Assembly: GCA_024398635.1 (NCBI GenBank)
Contig: JAKSIV010000019.1
Span: forward strand, 1-43,088
Direction: 5' to 3'
Length of the DNA stretch: 43,088 bases
Origin: Bacteroidaceae bacterium
GTDB taxonomy: Bacteria; Bacteroidota; Bacteroidia; Bacteroidales; Bacteroidaceae
Below, piece after piece: positions 1 through 7,743 of the stretch. The notes beneath the pieces are model-generated. The model worked only from the letters and a program-made list of their open reading frames with translations. It was not told where the DNA came from and searched no databases. The position numbers and the translations under genes were made by a program. The first letter of the stretch is position 1. Each line of letters starts with the position of its first letter.

Positions 1-164
1 CTCCTCTATTATAGACATGACGCATTTAGGACATTCGCTCGTTTTGTTGCTTATGGATATCTTTTGTTGCTTATATTGCTATTTGTAGCAACGGTTGCTG
101 ATGGTTATCGATTCCTACATATTCTCCTTTATAGGAAAAAATCCGATGATAGCTATTAAAAAAC

Positions 165-187
165 TTTCCAATATGGAAATATGTTTG
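165..187 (+). promoter_or_regulatory. Promoter -7 box and palindromic operator upstream of the XRE gene
   Basis: TATGTTTG at 180-187 fits the Bacteroidetes -7 consensus TAnnTTTG. Directly upstream, 165-179 reads TTTCC-N5-GGAAA, a perfect 5-bp inverted repeat. A repressor bound there would cover the space just upstream of the -7 box, as expected for an autoregulated controller gene. An ATG at 181 overlaps the -7 box, which argues against it as the start and favours 226. A 13-base direct repeat TTTTGTTGCTTAT lies at 42-54 and 62-74; its role is unknown. Confidence 0.5.
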
Positions 188-225
188 AAGACTTTTGCTA
201 TATTTACATCATCAAATTCAAAATT

Positions 226-441
226 ATGGAAGTAAAAAGATTGAATCGACTAAAGGTTGTAATGGCAGAGAAGGATTTATCCAATACCTGGTTGTCTGAA
301 AAGCTGGGGGTCAGTCAGGCGACCGTTTCCAAATGGATGACCAATTTCTCCCAGCCAAATCTTGAATCGCTCATCAAAATATCAAAAGTTCTCAATGTAG
401 ATGTTAACGAGTTGATTCGCCCGGATGAAGTTCAAATCTAA
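226..441 (+). CDS. Small XRE-family helix-turn-helix regulator (controller-like)
   Basis: A 71-residue protein that is almost entirely one Cro/C1-type HTH domain. The sequence shows WLSEKLGVSQATVSKWMTN as helices 2-3, then NLESLIKISKVLNVDVNELI, the usual end of the fold. I take the ATG at 226 because the upstream in-frame ATG at 181 lies within the -7 box. The gene begins an operon whose next gene starts 20 bases downstream. Small XRE proteins of this length serve as controller (C) proteins of many restriction-modification operons, timing methyltransferase and nuclease expression. That role is inferred from the neighbouring nuclease/methylase fusion and the palindrome at 165-179; the family itself is clear. 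Confidence 0.85.
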   Translation: MEVKRLNRLKVVMAEKDLSNTWLSEKLGVSQATVSKWMTNFSQPNLESLIKISKVLNVDVNELIRPDEVQI

Positions 442-461
442 AAAACAAGACCGCAACAATA

Positions 462-2222
462 ATGGTTAAATTCACTATTCAGCAGCTCCAGCAGATGCGC
501 GAATCCGAAGACCGCGTTGAGTTCAAGGCGGGCGAAGGAGGCAACGTTTCCTACGATGGTCGAGGCAAGACCAATCCGAAGGAGCGTCGCCGCTGCATCC
601 TTGGCTATGTCATCGCCCTTTGCAACGAAGGTGGCGGCCGCTTGGTCATAGGTATGCACGATAACTATCCGCATCGTGTCACTGGCACCCGCCAGGCACA
701 GGATGCCATCGGGCAGCTGGAGTCGGACATCTATCGCGACACGACCATTCGTCCGGAAATTTACGAACTCCATGACGAAGAGAACCGTCGTGTACTGGTG
801 ATTGAAGTTCCATCACGCCCTATCGGCAAAGTCTTCAAATTTGAGGATGTACCATTGATGCGTGTTGGAGAAGAACTCAAGCCGATGTCCGATGCCATGT
901 ATCTCAAGATTCTGCAAGAGTCGGAACCAGACTTCTCCGAGAAGATCTGCGAAGGACTCTCGCTTGAAGACCTTGATGAAGAAGCCATCCGTGTGATAAA
1001 GCAGGGCTATGCCCAACGTTGGAACAAGCCAGAGTTTGTGAGCACACCAACTTTGCAGGTGCTCCGTGATTTTGCTCTCATGAATAAGGATGGTCAGTTG
1101 ACCAATGCTGCCCTCATCCTTCTTGGCAAGTCAGAAGCAATACGCAAGCATCTGTATTGCAATCGCGTGACTGTAGAGTACCGCCTATATCACTCTATGA
1201 TAGAATACACTGCACGTCAGGAATTCCAAGAACCACTTGTACTGATGGTTGATTCTGTGTGGAACTACATCAACCAACCTGCCAGCAATCCATTGCAACA
1301 CTACAATGACGGTTTCCGCATTGGTGACATTCCTGCGTTCAATCGAGAAGTAGTACGAGAGGCAATCCTCAATGCTTGCTGCCATCGTGTGATGTACATT
1401 CAGAGCGATGTGGTCATCAAGCAATATCCCGACCAACTCATCATCACCAATGCTGGAGGTTTCCCTGTTGGTGTTGATGTGGACAATATCCTTACGGTTA
1501 ATAGTATGCCACGTTGCAAACTCATCACCGAGGTATTGCAGAAGGCAGGTTTCATCGAGAAGAGCGGACAAGGCGTTGATAAGATGTTCTACCATTGCCT
1601 AATGGATGGTAAGAGTTTACCTGACTACTCTCTTACAGACGATTGGCAGGTATGCTTACGTCTCCCTGGCGAGATTAAGTACCCTGCCTTCATGCTTTAT
1701 GCTCGTGAATTGCAGAATGCCAGACCAGCAAACAACAAACTCAATGTATTCGACCTTCTTGCTCTTTTCCGTGCTTCACAGGGCGACAGCCAGCGCCACA
1801 CAGATGAGGTAACCCTATGCAAACTTATCGATGAAGGATTACTCATCTCTACGCAAGATGGCTATAAGTTGTCTGATAGATATTATGAAATCGTCAAGAA
1901 TGTCGGAACTGTCGAGGACAACCGGAAGGATGACACTGTAAATGGCCCGGTAAATGACACTGTAAACGACACCGTAAAAATATCGCAACTAACTGAAAGA
2001 CAGCGTAAGATTTATCATATCATAAAAAACAGCACGATAAATGATACTGTAAATGTCCCGATAAATGTCCCGATAAATGTCCCGATAAATACATCTGGTC
2101 TTGCAGCAATGTTTAATGTTTCAGAGAAGACTATAAAACGTGACCTCTACGTTCTTCGAGATTTGAATCTCATTAAGTATGTGGGAAGCAACAAGACAGG
2201 ACATTGGAAGGTAATTGACTAA
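462..2222 (+). CDS. AlbA_2 / divergent ATPase / winged-helix protein
   Basis: A 586-residue protein of the Schlafen AlbA_2 family. Residues about 15-75 carry the AlbA_2 core, with VEFKAGEG followed by LGYVIALCNEGGGRLVIGMHD. A HATPase_c_4-like domain lies around residues 290-380, with the N-box EAILNACCHR near 300 and the glycine segments NAGGFPVGV and EKSGQGVDKM. The C-terminus (about 545-586) is a winged helix with FNVSEKTIKRDLYVLRDLNL. Between ATPase and winged helix is a repetitive hinge built from 12-base units that encode NDTV/NGPV and then INVP three times. Such proteins are usually annotated as transcriptional regulators or ATP-dependent helicase-like proteins, without a proven reaction. 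It is the second gene of the operon; a role as sensor or regulator of the downstream R-M protein is inference. Confidence 0.8.
   Translation: MVKFTIQQLQQMRESEDRVEFKAGEGGNVSYDGRGKTNPKERRRCILGYVIALCNEGGGRLVIGMHDNYPHRVTGTRQAQDAIGQLESDIYRDTTIRPEIYELHDEENRRVLVIEVPSRPIGKVFKFEDVPLMRVGEELKPMSDAMYLKILQESEPDFSEKICEGLSLEDLDEEAIRVIKQGYAQRWNKPEFVSTPTLQVLRDFALMNKDGQLTNAALILLGKSEAIRKHLYCNRVTVEYRLYHSMIEYTARQEFQEPLVLMVDSVWNYINQPASNPLQHYNDGFRIGDIPAFNREVVREAILNACCHRVMYIQSDVVIKQYPDQLIITNAGGFPVGVDVDNILTVNSMPRCKLITEVLQKAGFIEKSGQGVDKMFYHCLMDGKSLPDYSLTDDWQVCLRLPGEIKYPAFMLYARELQNARPANNKLNVFDLLALFRASQGDSQRHTDEVTLCKLIDEGLLISTQDGYKLSDRYYEIVKNVGTVEDNRKDDTVNGPVNDTVNDTVKISQLTERQRKIYHIIKNSTINDTVNVPINVPINVPINTSGLAAMFNVSEKTIKRDLYVLRDLNLIKYVGSNKTGHWKVID
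1938..2090 (+). repeat. 12-base tandem repeats encoding the protein hinge
   Basis: Three degenerate units (GTAAATGGCCCG and variants) lie at 1938-1973. Three exact copies of AAATGTCCCGAT lie at 2051-2086. Each unit is 12 bases, so gain or loss of a copy keeps the reading frame and changes only hinge length between the ATPase and the winged helix. Confidence 0.9.
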
Positions 2223-2240
2223 CGTAATAAGTAATTCATT

Positions 2241-2915
2241 ATGACGAACGATAATAATAAGGGCTACGTTTACATACTTACAAACCCTTCCTTTCGTGAG
2301 GATTGGGTTAAGATTGGCAAAAGTTCACGTCCTGTGGATGTGCGCTCTAAGGAATTGGACAATACGGCTGTACCTTTACCTTTCGAGATTTATGCCACTT
2401 TGAAGACATCGAAGTTCGACAAGGTTGAAAAGCAGATTCACAAGCAGATTGACCGCTTGACCGACCTTCGCATTCGTCAGAACCGAGAGTTTTTTAACAT
2501 TGCCCCATCCGTTGCCCTTGACATTATGCGTGACATTGCCGACCTGCTTGACGATTCGGAGCTCGCGGTTTATGTTGATGGCAAACCAGTCATCAGCAAG
2601 AGTAAGGCTGAGGACAAGAAGATAGAAGCTGATAGCAAGGAAAAGGAACGCCGAGCACAGAAACCTGCTTTTAAGTTTCACATGGCTGGCTTAAAGGTAG
2701 GAGATACCGTTGTTTTCGACGAGTTGAATCTGCCCGTCACCGTGGCATCAGACGATAAGGTGGAATACCAAGGTCGCCTCTGGTCGCTCTCTGCCTTCAC
2801 TCGCGAGTTCCTGCCAGAAGATAAGCAGAACACTTCGGGCGCATACCAAGGTCCTAAGTACTTTAGTTACGATGGGAAGACGTTGAGTGACTTGAGAAAG
2901 GAGAAGGAAAAGTAA
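2241..2915 (+). CDS. GIY-YIG nuclease-like protein (T5orf172/MUG113 type)
   Basis: A 224-residue protein whose first 95 residues form a GIY-YIG-type fold. The sequence shows GYVYILTNPSF, then VKIGKSSRPVDVRSKELDN, then KVEKQIHKQIDRLTDLRIRQNREFF, which matches the T5orf172/MUG113 pattern of strand, KIG, H and R...EFF. The middle (about 115-150) is charged and lysine-rich. The C-terminal 75 residues form a small domain with VGDTVVF, LWSLSAFTREF and YFSYDGKTLSDLR, resembling the DUF4357-like modules attached to such nucleases. It lies 18 bases after the AlbA_2 gene and 17 before the R-M fusion, so co-transcription is likely. A nuclease role in the operon's defence function is inferred. Confidence 0.75.
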   Translation: MTNDNNKGYVYILTNPSFREDWVKIGKSSRPVDVRSKELDNTAVPLPFEIYATLKTSKFDKVEKQIHKQIDRLTDLRIRQNREFFNIAPSVALDIMRDIADLLDDSELAVYVDGKPVISKSKAEDKKIEADSKEKERRAQKPAFKFHMAGLKVGDTVVFDELNLPVTVASDDKVEYQGRLWSLSAFTREFLPEDKQNTSGAYQGPKYFSYDGKTLSDLRKEKEK

Positions 2916-2932
2916 TTTATAGCATCACAATC

Positions 2933-5356
2933 ATGACATTATACGAAAAATTACAAGATAAAAAATCAATAACATCAGAAGAGGATGTTAAGGATGCCTA
3001 CATAAAAGCATTAGGACTCACGAAATACAACAAGAACCTTGTAGATATTCAAACTAAAGAAATTTGGTTTGAGGCGAAAGAAGGCTATAGTCATACTACC
3101 TACGAGATGTTCACCCAACTCTTGCATTATGTTAAGCAAGCAACCAACGAAGGTGAATACGTAGCTCCTTTTTTGTGCGTAATTGACACTCGCAAGGCAG
3201 CTATTATGCGAACTGAAGATGCTATGTTCCTAATAAACAGAAAAGACATTAAGTGGGGTAAATCGGCAAGCAACTATTCACAGGAAGCACTCGATGCAGT
3301 TTCGCAATATCTGGGAACCTATTTCATATCGTTTAATATCAAGACTCATGAGGCAGAATTCATTCAGATGATTAAATCTGCCATCAAAGAGGGAAACTTG
3401 ATAAGAACTCAGATAACGCCAAATAACCTAAAGCAGGTTTTCGATAAGTGGGTAGAAATGATTGGACGCGAAATAATGGATGTCGAAGAGGACAAATACG
3501 ACCAGTTGTTCTATGCTGACATCATGAGTGACGGAACACGTAGCACCCACGAAAATCTACCAGCAGAACTCATCTTCAAAGGTGGTAATCCTGCCTTCAT
3601 GGTAGATGGTAAACTGTACGAATTAGGCAATAAGGAAGGTTACAGAAACTTCTGGAACATCTACGGCCGTCCGCCTAAGGAAGAATACAGAAACTATCTG
3701 TTGGAGCGAAGAGATAGCTTGATTCCAACTAATGAAAGATCCTTCAATGGTGATTTTTATACACCGCTTTTTGCTGTGGATAAGGCATACGACTATCTCG
3801 ACCAAGCTCTTGGAAGCACTTGGCAGAAAGATTATCTTGTATGGGATATGTGCTGTGGAGTCGGCAACCTGGAGATTAAGCATTCCAACCACCGTAAGCT
3901 GTTCATGAGCACGCTCAATCAGGTTGATGTGGATGTGATGAAAGCCACAAAGACCTGCCGTGTTGCAGAAAGGTTTCAGTACGACTATCTGAATGACGAT
4001 ATTGCAGAGGATGGAACTATTGACTACACCTTGACTGATAAGCTGCCTCAGGAACTGCGCAACGCTATTGCCACTAAGAAGAAAATCCTTGTGCTCATCA
4101 ATCCTCCTTATGCAGAGGCAATGAATGCCGACAATACCACTAAAGGCTCCAACCTTGATGATGCCGAGGCAAAGCAAGGTGTATCTGGCACGGCCATTTC
4201 ACGCTTAATGGAAACGGAAGGTTATGCGTATGCCAAGCGCGAACTCTTTGTACAGTTCTTGTATCGTATTTCAAAGGAAATACCGAATGCTGTAATTGCC
4301 ATTTTCAGCAAACTAAAGTATGTGAATGCTGATAATTTCCGCACATTCAGGGATAAATGGAGGGCTGAGTATCTGGGCGGCTACATTGTGCACAGCAAAG
4401 CTTTCGATGGCTTGAAGGGCAACTTCCCTATCGGTTTCCTGATTTGGAAGACTCACAACGACAAAGATAACGACCAGCATCGCATTGGCGAAATTATGGT
4501 GGATGTCTTTGACAAGAAGATGAATCCTATCGGACAAAAGAAGTTCTTCCCCCTCTCCGAAGACCAATATCTCAACAAGTGGATAAATCGTCTGAAGAGC
4601 AAGGGAGGCGCACCATCTATTCCGCTTAAGAGTGCCATCAATCCTACCGATAGTACGAAGGATGTACGAGGTATGGTTATGCCGGAGGAAGCAATAGCAA
4701 GCTTTATGTGCAATGGTAATGATTATCAGCATCAGAAGAATACAGCACTTCTGTCCGCTGGTTATTGTAGCGCAGGTGCATTGTGGGTAACGGCAGAGAA
4801 CTTGTGGCAGGTTGCCATTGTGTTTACCGTACGCCTCATAGAGCCCGCCACCTGGGTGAACGATAGAGATCAGTTCCTGATGCCTACGGGTGAGATTACC
4901 GATGAATTCAAAAACGATTGCCTCATCTGGATGCTCTTCAGCAATAGCAATGGAACCGCTTCTGCCGATAAGCTAAAATGGCGCGATCAGGATTGGAGCA
5001 TCGTGAACCATTTCATTCCTTTCACCGAGGAAGAACTGGATGCAAGCTCACGCTTTGAGTCAACTTTCATGATAGATTACTTGGAGGACAAGACGCTGAG
5101 CGCAGAAGCAACAGCAGTTATGGACGAAGGGCGAAAGTTGTGGCAACAATATTTCACCTATACTGACGAAAGAAGTGTACGTGAGAAATACAAACTCGGC
5201 CGTCAAGATGTTGGCTGGTATCAAGTGCGTAACGCATTGAAGGAACGACACTCGTTAGGTCAGCAAAGAGTTGATTTCTCTGATTTCCAATCAGCATACA
5301 CGGAACTAACAGACAAGTTGCGTAAGCAGATTCATTCATTAGGCTTTATCTCATAG
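2933..5356 (+). CDS. Restriction-modification fusion: PD-(D/E)xK-like domain plus N6-adenine methylase
   Basis: An 807-residue protein. The methylase core reads FYTP at 275-278 (motif X region), DMCCGVGN at 305-312 (motif I, a variant of DPxxGxG) and NPPY at 390-393 (motif IV). This is the motif order and catalytic motif of gamma-class adenine-N6 methyltransferases. The first 100 residues contain D38 and then E47-A48-K49 in the context VDIQTKEIWFEAKEG, which fits a D...ExK nuclease site. The long C-terminal half (450-807) would hold the target-recognition region. One polypeptide that may cut and methylate resembles type IIG (BREX PglX-like or Eco57I-like) enzymes. The methylase is firm; the nuclease reading rests on a short motif only. 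The next gene follows after 4 bases. Confidence 0.8.
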   Translation: MTLYEKLQDKKSITSEEDVKDAYIKALGLTKYNKNLVDIQTKEIWFEAKEGYSHTTYEMFTQLLHYVKQATNEGEYVAPFLCVIDTRKAAIMRTEDAMFLINRKDIKWGKSASNYSQEALDAVSQYLGTYFISFNIKTHEAEFIQMIKSAIKEGNLIRTQITPNNLKQVFDKWVEMIGREIMDVEEDKYDQLFYADIMSDGTRSTHENLPAELIFKGGNPAFMVDGKLYELGNKEGYRNFWNIYGRPPKEEYRNYLLERRDSLIPTNERSFNGDFYTPLFAVDKAYDYLDQALGSTWQKDYLVWDMCCGVGNLEIKHSNHRKLFMSTLNQVDVDVMKATKTCRVAERFQYDYLNDDIAEDGTIDYTLTDKLPQELRNAIATKKKILVLINPPYAEAMNADNTTKGSNLDDAEAKQGVSGTAISRLMETEGYAYAKRELFVQFLYRISKEIPNAVIAIFSKLKYVNADNFRTFRDKWRAEYLGGYIVHSKAFDGLKGNFPIGFLIWKTHNDKDNDQHRIGEIMVDVFDKKMNPIGQKKFFPLSEDQYLNKWINRLKSKGGAPSIPLKSAINPTDSTKDVRGMVMPEEAIASFMCNGNDYQHQKNTALLSAGYCSAGALWVTAENLWQVAIVFTVRLIEPATWVNDRDQFLMPTGEITDEFKNDCLIWMLFSNSNGTASADKLKWRDQDWSIVNHFIPFTEEELDASSRFESTFMIDYLEDKTLSAEATAVMDEGRKLWQQYFTYTDERSVREKYKLGRQDVGWYQVRNALKERHSLGQQRVDFSDFQSAYTELTDKLRKQIHSLGFIS

Positions 5357-5360
5357 TACA

Positions 5361-6902
5361 ATGTTAACAACCGACGAAATACGCGCAATGCTGCTGGACG
5401 TTGAGAACGACCGAGTTGAACGCACTATATCCACCACTAATACAGACAAGTTCGGTCAGGCAATTTGTGCCTTTGCGAACGATCTGCCCAATCACAGACA
5501 GCCAGGGTATCTGTTTCTTGGAGTGACGGATGATGGCGAGATTTCGGGCATCAACGTGACGGATGAATTGTTGAAGAATATTGCCGCCATCCGTACCGAT
5601 GGCAATATACAGCCACAGCCTTCGATGGTGGTGCAGAAAGTACCTATGCCCGAGGGTGACATCATCATGGTGGAGGTTCAGCCGCATGTATTTCCTCCAG
5701 TACGCTATAAGGGCAGAGTGTGGATTCGCGTAGGTCCTCGCAAGGGAATAGCAAGCGAAGCAGACGAGCGCATTCTGATGGAGAAACGTCGTACAAACGT
5801 GTCTTCATTCGACTCGATGCCTTGCCTGAATGCCACACTTGACGACTTGGATACTCGGCTTTTCAAATACAACTTCTTGCCTAAAGCGGTTGATGATGAC
5901 GTGATTAAGGAAGATACTCGCGACATCCGTTATCAGATGAGCGCGTTCGGATTCTACGACACTCGTTACGATTGTCCTACAAATGCAGGAATGCTTTTCT
6001 TTGCCAAGAATCTCCGTCGTTTCATCGGTGGTGCATACGTTCAGTATGTGAGGTTTGCTGGCAAGGATCGTGCATCGGACATCCTGAGCGAACATGAGTT
6101 CAAGGATAACCTATGCACCATCTTGCCGGAGATTGATACTTTCATAAAGACAACCATTACGAATCGACGTCCGATTCCTGTTAGTTCAGCACGTGAGGAA
6201 AATGTGGTTGACTATCCCGACTGGGCAACCCGAGAGTTGGTAATGAATGCCATCTGTCATCGCGATTATGAATCGAATGGTCCTATCCAGTTCTATCAGT
6301 ATGCCGACCGCATAGAGATAGAGAATCACGGAGGATTGTATGGCAGAGCCAACGAGCAGAACTTCCCGAATGTGAACGATTACCGCAACCTCATAGTGGC
6401 AGAGGGCATGAAGGTACTTGGTTTTGTTAACCGCCAGAGCCGTGGTGTACTGAAAGTGCAACGTGAACTGCGCGAAAACGAAAATGGCGAGGCTGTTTAC
6501 GACTTCGGCTACCAGACAGCTGTTCTTGTTTGCGAAAAGAAATCACCTCGCGGTGAACGGTTAAAAGAGGAAGCTATCAAAAATGGTTGGTTGAAGGAAA
6601 ATGCACAAAAACCGTCAGAAATGAAGGAAAAAGAAGCAAAAACTGACATTGACGAAGAAAATCTGACATCAAAAACTGACATTGATGAAAGAAAACTGAC
6701 ATCAAAACCAGACTTCCCGACGTTGCTTATCAAGAATGTTTACGAGTTGTTAAAGATGAACCGTAAAATCAAGTATTCGCAAATGGAAGACAATTTGGGC
6801 GTTACAGAACGTACGATTGCTCGGGCAATAGATTGGCTCAAAGAGAACGGTTACATCAATTCACAAAGGTCAAAAGTTAAAGGTGAATGGCAACTACTAT
6901 AA
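5361..6902 (+). CDS. Second AlbA_2 / divergent ATPase / winged-helix protein
   Basis: A 513-residue protein with the same plan as the gene at 462 but diverged from it. AlbA_2 is at about 15-70, with the variant start RVERTIST, then AICAFANDLPN and GYLFLGVTDDGEISGI. The ATPase-like domain shows ATRELVMNAICHRDYESNGP and later QSRGVLKVQREL. A C-terminal winged helix reads NLGVTERTIARAIDWLKENGYI. The hinge carries two copies of an 11-residue repeat, KTDIDE-x-x-LTS. It is the last gene of the operon, 4 bases after the R-M fusion, and so probably translationally coupled to it. Having two AlbA_2 proteins bracketing a nuclease and a methylase is unusual. The exact biochemical role is unknown. Confidence 0.8.
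   Translation: MLTTDEIRAMLLDVENDRVERTISTTNTDKFGQAICAFANDLPNHRQPGYLFLGVTDDGEISGINVTDELLKNIAAIRTDGNIQPQPSMVVQKVPMPEGDIIMVEVQPHVFPPVRYKGRVWIRVGPRKGIASEADERILMEKRRTNVSSFDSMPCLNATLDDLDTRLFKYNFLPKAVDDDVIKEDTRDIRYQMSAFGFYDTRYDCPTNAGMLFFAKNLRRFIGGAYVQYVRFAGKDRASDILSEHEFKDNLCTILPEIDTFIKTTITNRRPIPVSSAREENVVDYPDWATRELVMNAICHRDYESNGPIQFYQYADRIEIENHGGLYGRANEQNFPNVNDYRNLIVAEGMKVLGFVNRQSRGVLKVQRELRENENGEAVYDFGYQTAVLVCEKKSPRGERLKEEAIKNGWLKENAQKPSEMKEKEAKTDIDEENLTSKTDIDERKLTSKPDFPTLLIKNVYELLKMNRKIKYSQMEDNLGVTERTIARAIDWLKENGYINSQRSKVKGEWQLL
6639..6704 (+). repeat. 33-base tandem duplication in the hinge of the second AlbA_2 gene
   Basis: Two consecutive 33-base units (6639-6671 and 6672-6704) encode KTDIDEENLTS and KTDIDERKLTS. 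The frame is preserved. The position, between the ATPase and the winged helix, is the same as in the genes at 462 and 40493. Confidence 0.85.
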
Positions 6903-6915
6903 GTAATATGAGATC

Positions 6916-7147
6916 ATGAATAAAGCCCTAGAAATTGGCCTAAAGGAACTTATTGATAAAGGTGAGATTACAAAGGGCGAATAAAAGGGCGAATAAGGAT
7001 GCCTAAAGAATGGCTTCTGAAGCATCTATTATAGTATAACCACGTGTTATTCAATAATATAAAAGGGCGAATAAAAGGGCGAATAAAGAGTAAAACAAAT
7101 ATACTGTGACCTTAAATACCTTTTGATTAGTCCTGAAATTGGAGCAA
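6916..7147 (+). pseudogene. Decayed coding DNA with 12-base repeats
   Basis: After the operon a reading frame opens at 6916 (MNKALEIGLKELIDKGEI...) and meets stops within the repeat AAAGGGCGAATA, present twice at 6972-6995 and twice again at 7062-7085. In another frame the same unit reads KGRIKGRI. The four-residue periodicity resembles the hinge repeats of the ATPase/winged-helix genes in this window. I read this as a remnant of a related gene, but no recognisable domain survives. A simple non-coding repeat is an alternative. Confidence 0.35.
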
Positions 7148-7153
7148 ATGTTT

Positions 7154-7306
7154 ATGAACGAAGAACAGAAATATATTGACTTTGAATCTTATGAACGTGT
7201 GGCAGAGCCGCATAAGCGTGAGAGAGCCTCGGCTTGGCGCACCGCGATAGGACTTCAGGACGTGGATGGACTCCGTGTGTCTGAATATCTAAAGGTGACT
7301 CTTTAA
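7154..7306 (+). pseudogene. Fic/VbhA-type N-terminal remnant
   Basis: A 50-codon frame starts at 7154, with GGAG nine bases upstream. It contains YIDFESYERVAEPHKRERA followed by WRTAIGLQDVDGLRVSEYL. From memory of the family, the pattern W.TAIGLQ.VDGL..S.YL is the start of Bacteroidales Fic (AMP-transferase) proteins or their VbhA-like antitoxin segment. The frame stops at 7304-7306, before any Fic catalytic motif (HPFxxGNG), and none is found downstream. It is therefore either an orphan antitoxin-like fragment or the 5' end of a deleted fic gene. The family call rests on recall, not on a search. Confidence 0.5.
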
Positions 7307-7383
7307 GTTTCGTGTCACTGGAAAGATAAACGTTAAGGTTACTAAACAAAAGCGTCGAGTATAATTAATAAGAAAATATTTAT

Positions 7384-7391
7384 TATCTTTG
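7384..7391 (+). promoter_or_regulatory. -7 box of hipBA
   Basis: TATCTTTG fits TAnnTTTG and lies 34 bases before the ATG at 7426. A TTG at 7396 that would extend HipB is too close to this box to be transcribed usefully, so 7426 is preferred as start. Confidence 0.5.
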
Positions 7392-7425
7392 TATTTTGAG
7401 AATACGTTATAATATAGTATCACTT

Positions 7426-7743
7426 ATGTCGGATAATATCTTTGCTTTTACAACTTGTGACGACATTCTTGCGACACTTTCAAGGCTAATGAAGAAAAGA
7501 CGGCTTGAAAAAGGATATACGCGCAAAGTTCTTCAATCCATTACAGGTGTCCCCGCACCGACAATAGCTAGATTCGAAACTTCTTCAAAAATATCACTGG
7601 AGTCATTCGTTAAGCTTGCAGCGGCTTTGGGCTATCAAGACGAGTTGCTCGGTCTTCTTAAGGAGGACAAATACTCGACAATGGAGGAGATGGAGACAAT
7701 CAAGATGAACAAAAACAGACAAAGAGGAACAAGGAAATGCTAA
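7426..7743 (+). CDS. hipB: HipB-like antitoxin, XRE family
   Basis: A 105-residue HTH protein (ATG at 7426). The HTH spans roughly residues 15-70: LSRLMKKRRLEKGYTRKVL, then TGVPAPTIARFETSSKISLE, then SFVKLAAALGY. It overlaps the next gene by 7 bases (7737-7743), the typical coupling of antitoxin to toxin. HipB binds HipA and neutralises it, and represses the shared promoter. The lysine-rich tail (MNKNRQRGTRK) is untypical and may come from the reading frame running into the overlap. The assignment leans on the adjacent hipA. Confidence 0.85.
   Translation: MSDNIFAFTTCDDILATLSRLMKKRRLEKGYTRKVLQSITGVPAPTIARFETSSKISLESFVKLAAALGYQDELLGLLKEDKYSTMEEMETIKMNKNRQRGTRKC

Noticed and set aside
1938..2090. 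A CRISPR array
   Set aside because: The repeats are 12 bases, adjacent, without spacers, and in-frame within a protein hinge.
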